Origin: an uncultured Clostridia bacterium
GTDB taxonomy: Bacteria; Bacillota; Clostridia; TANB77; CAG-508
DNA length: 9,989 bases
Direction: 5' to 3'
Assembly (NCBI GenBank): GCA_944390615.1
Contig: CALXRJ010000182.1
Location: 1 to 9,989 of the forward strand
The first letter of the stretch is position 1, and each line of letters starts with the position of its first letter. Below, in pieces: positions 5,787 through 9,989 of the stretch. A program made the translations under genes and the position numbers. The notes beneath the pieces were generated by a model that saw only the letters and a list, made by a program, of their open reading frames with translations, had not been told where the DNA came from and did not search any database.

Positions 5787-7967
5787 ATGAATACAAAAGT
5801 ATTTAGGGTACAATTAAAAATCTCCAAAGATAAATTAAAAACATTTAAAAGAAAAATAGAAAAATCGGATATTTCCATTTTAGAGTTAGCTGATTTAATG
5901 AGCGAATTTTTAACAGAGAAACAAATTGGTGAGGTATTTACATGGGAAAAATTTAAAAATTTTGGCTCCGGTTTTAAAACCATATTTATCCATCAATTAA
6001 AAAATGAAAACACAAAGTTAAGTTTGCTAGAAAATGCGGATTTTATGAAAGATTTTACCCAATTAGAAATAGAAAATATTTTAGTGCAAGCAAGTGATTT
6101 TGTTAAAATGAAAGTAATAAGAAATGAAACTTTTTGGCAAGAACATCCATTACATGTTTCTTCTATTGTAAGCATCATTAGTAGTTTAAAAACAGAAAAC
6201 AAAAAGCAAATATTATCACAAAAAGACTTTTTAATAGAGGAACTTGGTTTATCAGTTTTTTATATTTTCATAATAGTAGCAACATTTGAAGAAGATGAAA
6301 TAAAATTAGAAATATTAGATATCTATTATGATAAAATGGAAAGCATTTGTGAATTCACTTGGGTCTTGTCAGATGAAGGAAAAAAAGAAGTTTTATGGAA
6401 ATATCAAGATAAATTGTCTAAAGATGAGATAAGTGAGATATTACGAACTGTATCCCCTAATTTTTTTGTTGATTTTGTAAATAACCAAAAAAGTTTTTTA
6501 ATAAAACATGACATAAAAGTATATGAATTAATAAAATATCGCTCAAAAGAAGACCAAGTAGAAATTGTATCTAAACTCGAAGAAATGAATTTAAATCGAA
6601 GCGAAAAAGTTTTAATGGTAGCCACATTGTATCAGGAGACAAACGAAAATTTAGATAATGAGACATATCCAAAAGAATATTTGGAAATAGAAACAGTTTT
6701 AAATGATACAGATAACAACCAATCAACTGTTCTTTTAGTCGACCTTAACCAAGATTTAGAATGGTACAGAGGGCTAGATGACATATTAAAAATTAAGACA
6801 ACAATGCATATGTCAAGACAAGAAAAAATGAGATTTCATGAATTATGTGAAATTTGTCCTAAAATTAAAATAAGTGATGATTTAGAGATAGGGACATCTA
6901 CAGTAGAAGAATATCGTTATACAGAAAATTGGATTCAAGAGCTTTTACAAAATGTAAAGGAAGATTGGACAGACTTACAAAAAATAGCTTATATTGACCA
7001 TGCCATTGGTCAAAAAATAAGCTATGCACCTACTTTTAAGACAGAAGTATTTGATGAAAAAGGTACAAGAGCATTATGGAAAATCATAGCTTCTGGTTAT
7101 GGTGTATGTAATGGAATTGCACAAGTCGAAAAATATATTTTAGATAATCTTGGCATAGAAACAGAAATGATTTTTGGGAAAGGACATGCTTTTTTAAAAG
7201 TAAAAAATACTAGTTGGATAACAGCAAATGGAGAACCAAAAAAAGGAAATGCCATTTTAGATCCAACATGGAATTTAGCTGCCCATAAATATGGCTATGT
7301 TCCAGAATGTTTTTGTAGAAGTTATGAAGAAATTAGAAAGTTAGATATAGACATAGAAGAAAAGGATACAGAGAGCCATAAAAATGATAAAAAGCTCTCA
7401 GATGCAACCATAGATTTAGATGAGAGAACATTGAGACAAATCTTTGCTAGTATTGGGCTAACAAATGAGAAAGGACAATTTCCAATTAAAACTTTAATGG
7501 ATAAAGCAAAAAGATTAGACACATATACAACCCTTACAGAAACAAGAAAATTAGAGATACAACTGAGAGCAGTAGAAGCTTATTATCCTGATTTTGCTAG
7601 TACAATCAATGAAACCACTAATATTTTAAAAGAAATTTCACTCAATCAAAAAAATCAAAACTATCAAAGATGTATTGTAAAGAGAGTATATGAAAGAAAA
7701 GACCCAGAAAAAAGACCAGTTTTATATGTATATGTGGAATTACCATCAGACGGAAAAAAATTTTATTATGCAGATCAAACGCAAAAAAAATTTATCGAAC
7801 TGCCACAAAAAGAATTTGAAGAAAAATTTGCCTGTTACCAAATGGATTTAGAAAAAGAAGGTGGTATACCATGGAAACAAAAAGCAGAAAAAACAAAAGA
7901 AGAAACTGCAGCAAAAGTGAGTTCAAATTACAAAAATGACGCTAAAAATGAGATGCAAGTGGAATAG
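5787..7967 (+). CDS. Transglutaminase-like cysteine protease-fold protein with helical-repeat N-terminus
   Basis: A 726-residue cytoplasmic protein. Residues about 400-520 form a transglutaminase-like core with an intact Cys-His-Asp triad: C441 in YGVCNGIAQ, H467 in GKGHAFLKVK and D492 in AILDPTWNLA. Known members of this fold are proteases, peptide ligases or cross-linkers, so the reaction here is open. Residues about 80-285 are helix-rich and show a weak repeat of roughly 60 residues (compare 132-149, 194-211 and 251-268, each a charged turn followed by an Ile/Leu-rich helix and a lysine-rich end). This suggests a solenoid for binding a partner. The C-terminal 150 residues include a probable strand-rich piece (RPVLYVYVELPSDGKKFYYAD) and a charged tail. 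No signal peptide or membrane segment is seen. The ribosome binding site is weak (AGAGAG-like), so translation may depend on read-through from lepA, 23 bases upstream. The true role is unknown. Confidence 0.85.
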   Translation: MNTKVFRVQLKISKDKLKTFKRKIEKSDISILELADLMSEFLTEKQIGEVFTWEKFKNFGSGFKTIFIHQLKNENTKLSLLENADFMKDFTQLEIENILVQASDFVKMKVIRNETFWQEHPLHVSSIVSIISSLKTENKKQILSQKDFLIEELGLSVFYIFIIVATFEEDEIKLEILDIYYDKMESICEFTWVLSDEGKKEVLWKYQDKLSKDEISEILRTVSPNFFVDFVNNQKSFLIKHDIKVYELIKYRSKEDQVEIVSKLEEMNLNRSEKVLMVATLYQETNENLDNETYPKEYLEIETVLNDTDNNQSTVLLVDLNQDLEWYRGLDDILKIKTTMHMSRQEKMRFHELCEICPKIKISDDLEIGTSTVEEYRYTENWIQELLQNVKEDWTDLQKIAYIDHAIGQKISYAPTFKTEVFDEKGTRALWKIIASGYGVCNGIAQVEKYILDNLGIETEMIFGKGHAFLKVKNTSWITANGEPKKGNAILDPTWNLAAHKYGYVPECFCRSYEEIRKLDIDIEEKDTESHKNDKKLSDATIDLDERTLRQIFASIGLTNEKGQFPIKTLMDKAKRLDTYTTLTETRKLEIQLRAVEAYYPDFASTINETTNILKEISLNQKNQNYQRCIVKRVYERKDPEKRPVLYVYVELPSDGKKFYYADQTQKKFIELPQKEFEEKFACYQMDLEKEGGIPWKQKAEKTKEETAAKVSSNYKNDAKNEMQVE

Positions 7968-7985
7968 AGAAAGGAAAAAATTAAG

Positions 7986-8207
7986 ATGAAATTCATAGAA
8001 AAAATCGTTTCATTTTTTAAAAATAAATTTTTAAAAGAAGGACCCCAAATGATTAGTGAACCACAAACGCTAAAGCAAAAAGAAAAGACAAAGGAATTTG
8101 CCAATTCTTTAAAAGTAGAAAAGGTAAGCAAAGAAAAAAAAGGAGAAATAGAGACTCTAACTTGTGTTGGAGATGGCTTAGGAATGAAAAGAAAAATAAG
8201 CTATTAA
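7986..8207 (+). CDS. Small hypothetical protein (73 aa) next to the transglutaminase-like gene
   Basis: An unrecognised 73-residue protein. It starts 18 bases after the transglutaminase-like gene with AAAGGAAA (7970-7977) as ribosome binding site. The first 16 residues (MKFIEKIVSFFKNKFL) form a basic amphipathic helix, resembling the C-terminal helix of the 143-residue protein at 2031. A lysine/glutamate-rich linker follows, then the distinctive tail ETLTCVGDGLGMKRKISY. The only clearly ordered parts are the two ends, so it may be an adaptor tying a partner to the membrane. This is inference. The gene is supported by its spacing, ribosome binding site and codon use like the neighbours, rather than by a known family. 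Confidence 0.7.
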   Translation: MKFIEKIVSFFKNKFLKEGPQMISEPQTLKQKEKTKEFANSLKVEKVSKEKKGEIETLTCVGDGLGMKRKISY

Positions 8208-8276
8208 AAAATAAGAAACAACCCAATGAAAAGTATTATTGGAAAAGTAACAAGAATTAAGAAAGAAGGCAAAAAA

Positions 8277-8780
8277 GTGAAACTAAATATTGTAATGGTA
8301 GAGCCAGAAATACCACAAAATACTGGAAACATCGCAAGAACTTGTGCCATAACAGGAGCTAAACTACATTTGGTACATCCATTAGGTTTTAAAATAGACG
8401 AAAAATCAGTAAAAAGAGCAGGTTTAGATTATTGGGATAAAATCCAAATCGAAGAACATCCTTCTTTAGAGGAATTTTTGAAAAAATATAAACCAGAAGA
8501 AAATCATATGTTTTTTGCAACAACCAAAGGAAAAACAAAATATACAGATATCGATTATGCTAAAATGGACGAAGTATTTGTTTTATATGGCAAAGAAACC
8601 AAAGGCTTACCAGAAGAGCTTTTAGAAAAATATTTAGATACCAAAACAATTCGAATACCGATGTTACCAACTTTAAGATCATTAAATTTATCTAATGCAG
8701 TAGCCATTATAACATATGAAATATTAAGACAAAAGAATTTTGAAGATTTACAAGAAATCAGTAACTATTTTGATAAATAA
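8277..8780 (+). CDS. trmL: tRNA (cytidine/uridine-34 2'-O)-methyltransferase TrmL
   Basis: A SPOUT-class methyltransferase that uses S-adenosylmethionine to methylate the ribose at wobble position 34 of certain leucine tRNAs. With the start proposed here it is 167 residues, close to the usual 155-165. Motifs seen: LNIVMVEPEIPQNTGNIART near the N-terminus, FVLYGKETKGLPEELL in the middle, and the knot motif RIPMLPTLRSLNLSNAVAI, with the SLNLSN loop that binds the cofactor. The frame is open back to an ATG at 8226, but that ATG has no ribosome binding site and would add a 17-residue basic extension (starting MKSIIGKVTR) not usual in the family. The GTG at 8277 has AGAAGG at 8264-8269, seven bases upstream, and puts the conserved LNIV at residues 3-6 as expected. 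I therefore prefer GTG. Confidence 0.93.
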   Translation: MKLNIVMVEPEIPQNTGNIARTCAITGAKLHLVHPLGFKIDEKSVKRAGLDYWDKIQIEEHPSLEEFLKKYKPEENHMFFATTKGKTKYTDIDYAKMDEVFVLYGKETKGLPEELLEKYLDTKTIRIPMLPTLRSLNLSNAVAIITYEILRQKNFEDLQEISNYFDK

Positions 8781-8801
8781 TAAATGGAATGAGGAGAAAA
8801 A

Positions 8802-9605
8802 ATGCAGACCATAACCAGTAAAGAAAATGCTCTAATCAAACAAATTAGCAAACTAAAAGAAAAAAAATATCGCAATCAATATGGACAATATCTAGTAGAA
8901 GGTGTAAAATTAGTAAAAGAAGCTTTAGAAGAAAAAGCTATCATAAAACATATTATCATGAATGAAGAAGCTAAGTCAAGTAACTTACTAGAAAAACACT
9001 TAAAAAATGAATTATTAGCAAGAGAATGCATACAAGTACCAAATTCTATATTCAAAATACTATCTGAAGTAGAAAATCCGCAGGGAATCATAGCAGTTAT
9101 ACAAAAACCTGATACAGATAGGCAAATAGATATGTCTCAAGATATTTTACTTGCCTTAGATGACATACAAGACCCAGGAAATTTGGGAACTATTTTAAGA
9201 ACAGCAGATAGTATAGGATTAACCCAAATTCTTATCTCAAAAGGAACAACAGACCCCTATAATGCCAAAGTAATACGTTCTACAATGGGAGCCATATTTA
9301 GGGTAAAAATCATAGAATGTGAGAATTTAGTAGAGACTTTAAAAACTTGTCAACAAAACAAATATGACATCATGGTAACCTCATTAGGGGCAAAACAATC
9401 TATTTATGAGGTAAACTTAAAAAGAAAAGTAATTGTAATGGGAAATGAAGCAAATGGTGTTTCCCAAGAAATTTTAGATTTAGCAGATGAAAAGGTAATC
9501 ATTCCCATGTTAGGCAAAACAGAAAGTTTAAATGTATCAGTTGCCACAAGTGTTATTTTGTATGAATATGTAAGACAAAAACTTTTCAAAGAAAAAGGTT
9601 CTTAA
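8802..9605 (+). CDS. TrmH/SpoU-family RNA 2'-O-methyltransferase
   Basis: A 267-residue RNA ribose methyltransferase of the SpoU family, the same size and build as the RlmB/TsnR-like proteins of firmicutes (B. subtilis YsgA type). Residues 1-100 are the substrate-binding domain (ITSKENALIKQISKLK at 4-19, YLVEG at 30-34, ENPQGIIAVI at 91-100). The catalytic SPOUT knot follows: LDDIQDPGNLGTILRTAD (119-136) with N127 and R133, MGNEANGV (213-220), and IPMLGKTESLNVSVA (234-248). It should methylate a ribose of 23S rRNA or a tRNA; the exact site is not readable from sequence. It starts 21 bases after trmL with a strong GAGGAG (8791-8796, five-base spacer), so the two methyltransferase genes are probably co-transcribed. 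In many firmicutes this gene lies before pheS, which is not the case here. Confidence 0.95.
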   Translation: MQTITSKENALIKQISKLKEKKYRNQYGQYLVEGVKLVKEALEEKAIIKHIIMNEEAKSSNLLEKHLKNELLARECIQVPNSIFKILSEVENPQGIIAVIQKPDTDRQIDMSQDILLALDDIQDPGNLGTILRTADSIGLTQILISKGTTDPYNAKVIRSTMGAIFRVKIIECENLVETLKTCQQNKYDIMVTSLGAKQSIYEVNLKRKVIVMGNEANGVSQEILDLADEKVIIPMLGKTESLNVSVATSVILYEYVRQKLFKEKGS

Positions 9606-9624
9606 GAAAAAGGAGAAAAATACC

Positions 9625-9989
9625 ATGGAAGAAAATAAAAATGCTTATTCAGAAGTAATCGAAATTTTAAAATTATTAGATGACGAAAAAAAACTAGAAG
9701 CACTTCCCATAGAGATGTTAGAGGTTTTAAAATTAAAGGCAAATCCAGCTTACAAACCTCAAATTTCAAAAGATATTCCCTTAGAAGAACAAAATTTACA
9801 GCCAGAAACTTTTTCCATATTAGCTTGGATTACCATGAAATATTGGCATGAAGATTTAGAAGAAATGAATTTAGAAACAAAACAAGGGGAAGAAAATAAG
9901 GTAGAAACAATAGAGGAAAATTCTAGTCAAACAAAAGACCAAAATACAGAAGAAAAAATAACAAAAAGTCAACTAGAAACTGCTCAGGG
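9625..9989 (+). CDS. Paralog of the 143-residue protein (partial, runs off window)
   Basis: Open from ATG 9625 to the end of the window (121 codons seen, no stop). AGGAGA at 9611-9616 lies eight bases before the start, and the gene follows the methyltransferase by 19 bases. Residues 1-76 align with the N-terminal domain of the protein at 2031: AYSEVIEILKLL with AYVEVLEILKYI, MLEVLK with LIEVLK, LEEQNLQPETFSILA with FEKQNLLDETKAILA, and YW with DYW. The shared plan is a short helical domain. The rest is different: an acidic Glu/Gln/Asn/Thr-rich tail after residue 82 in place of a basic one. Its function is unknown. It is the last member visible of the run headed by lepA, and its 3' end lies outside. 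Confidence 0.82.
   Translation, partial: MEENKNAYSEVIEILKLLDDEKKLEALPIEMLEVLKLKANPAYKPQISKDIPLEEQNLQPETFSILAWITMKYWHEDLEEMNLETKQGEENKVETIEENSSQTKDQNTEEKITKSQLETAQ

Noticed and set aside
1..9989. CRISPR array, tRNA, rRNA or known phage genes
   Set aside because: No regularly spaced repeats, cloverleaf-like sequence, rRNA-like sequence or phage structural, integrase or transposase motifs were seen on either strand.

Overview
The window comes from an AT-rich, low-GC Gram-positive bacterium, most likely a gut-type member of the Clostridia. The evidence is strong AGGAGG-type ribosome binding sites, heavy use of AGA/ATA/AAA codons, all genes on one strand with short gaps, the standard genetic code, and housekeeping genes of firmicute type (lepA, trmL, a TrmH-family methyltransferase, a DUF1294 membrane protein). 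The genus cannot be named from this window.

Layout. (1) 1-2791: the tail of an unknown gene, a 653-residue protein with an HEILH zinc-metallopeptidase motif, an overlapping 143-residue acidic/basic small protein, and a DUF1294 membrane protein, closed by a Rho-independent terminator. (2) 2792-3181: a non-coding AT-rich stretch that opens with six DnaA-box-like 9-mers in 97 bp. They are arranged as two inverted pairs around one perfect TTATCCACA, so the stretch resembles a replication origin or a DnaA-titrating cluster. (3) 3182-3520: a single-domain rhodanese. (4) 3524-3848: a 325-bp near-perfect palindrome (MITE-like), starting three bases after the rhodanese stop and about 40% GC by hand count in its arms. 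(5) 3891-9989: an extended -10 promoter followed by a tight same-strand run: lepA, a 726-residue transglutaminase-like protein with N-terminal helical repeats, a 73-residue small protein, trmL, a TrmH/SpoU rRNA methyltransferase-like gene, and a truncated gene that runs off the window.

The last gene and the 143-residue protein are paralogs. Each sits in the same run of genes as a large cytoplasmic protein with a protease-type active site: HExxH zinc type on the left, Cys-His-Asp type on the right. The housekeeping part of the right-hand run concerns translation (LepA/EF4, tRNA wobble methylation, rRNA/tRNA methylation). The large protease-like proteins and their small companions have no known role that I can name. 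They, the DnaA-box cluster and the giant palindrome are the parts most worth following up.
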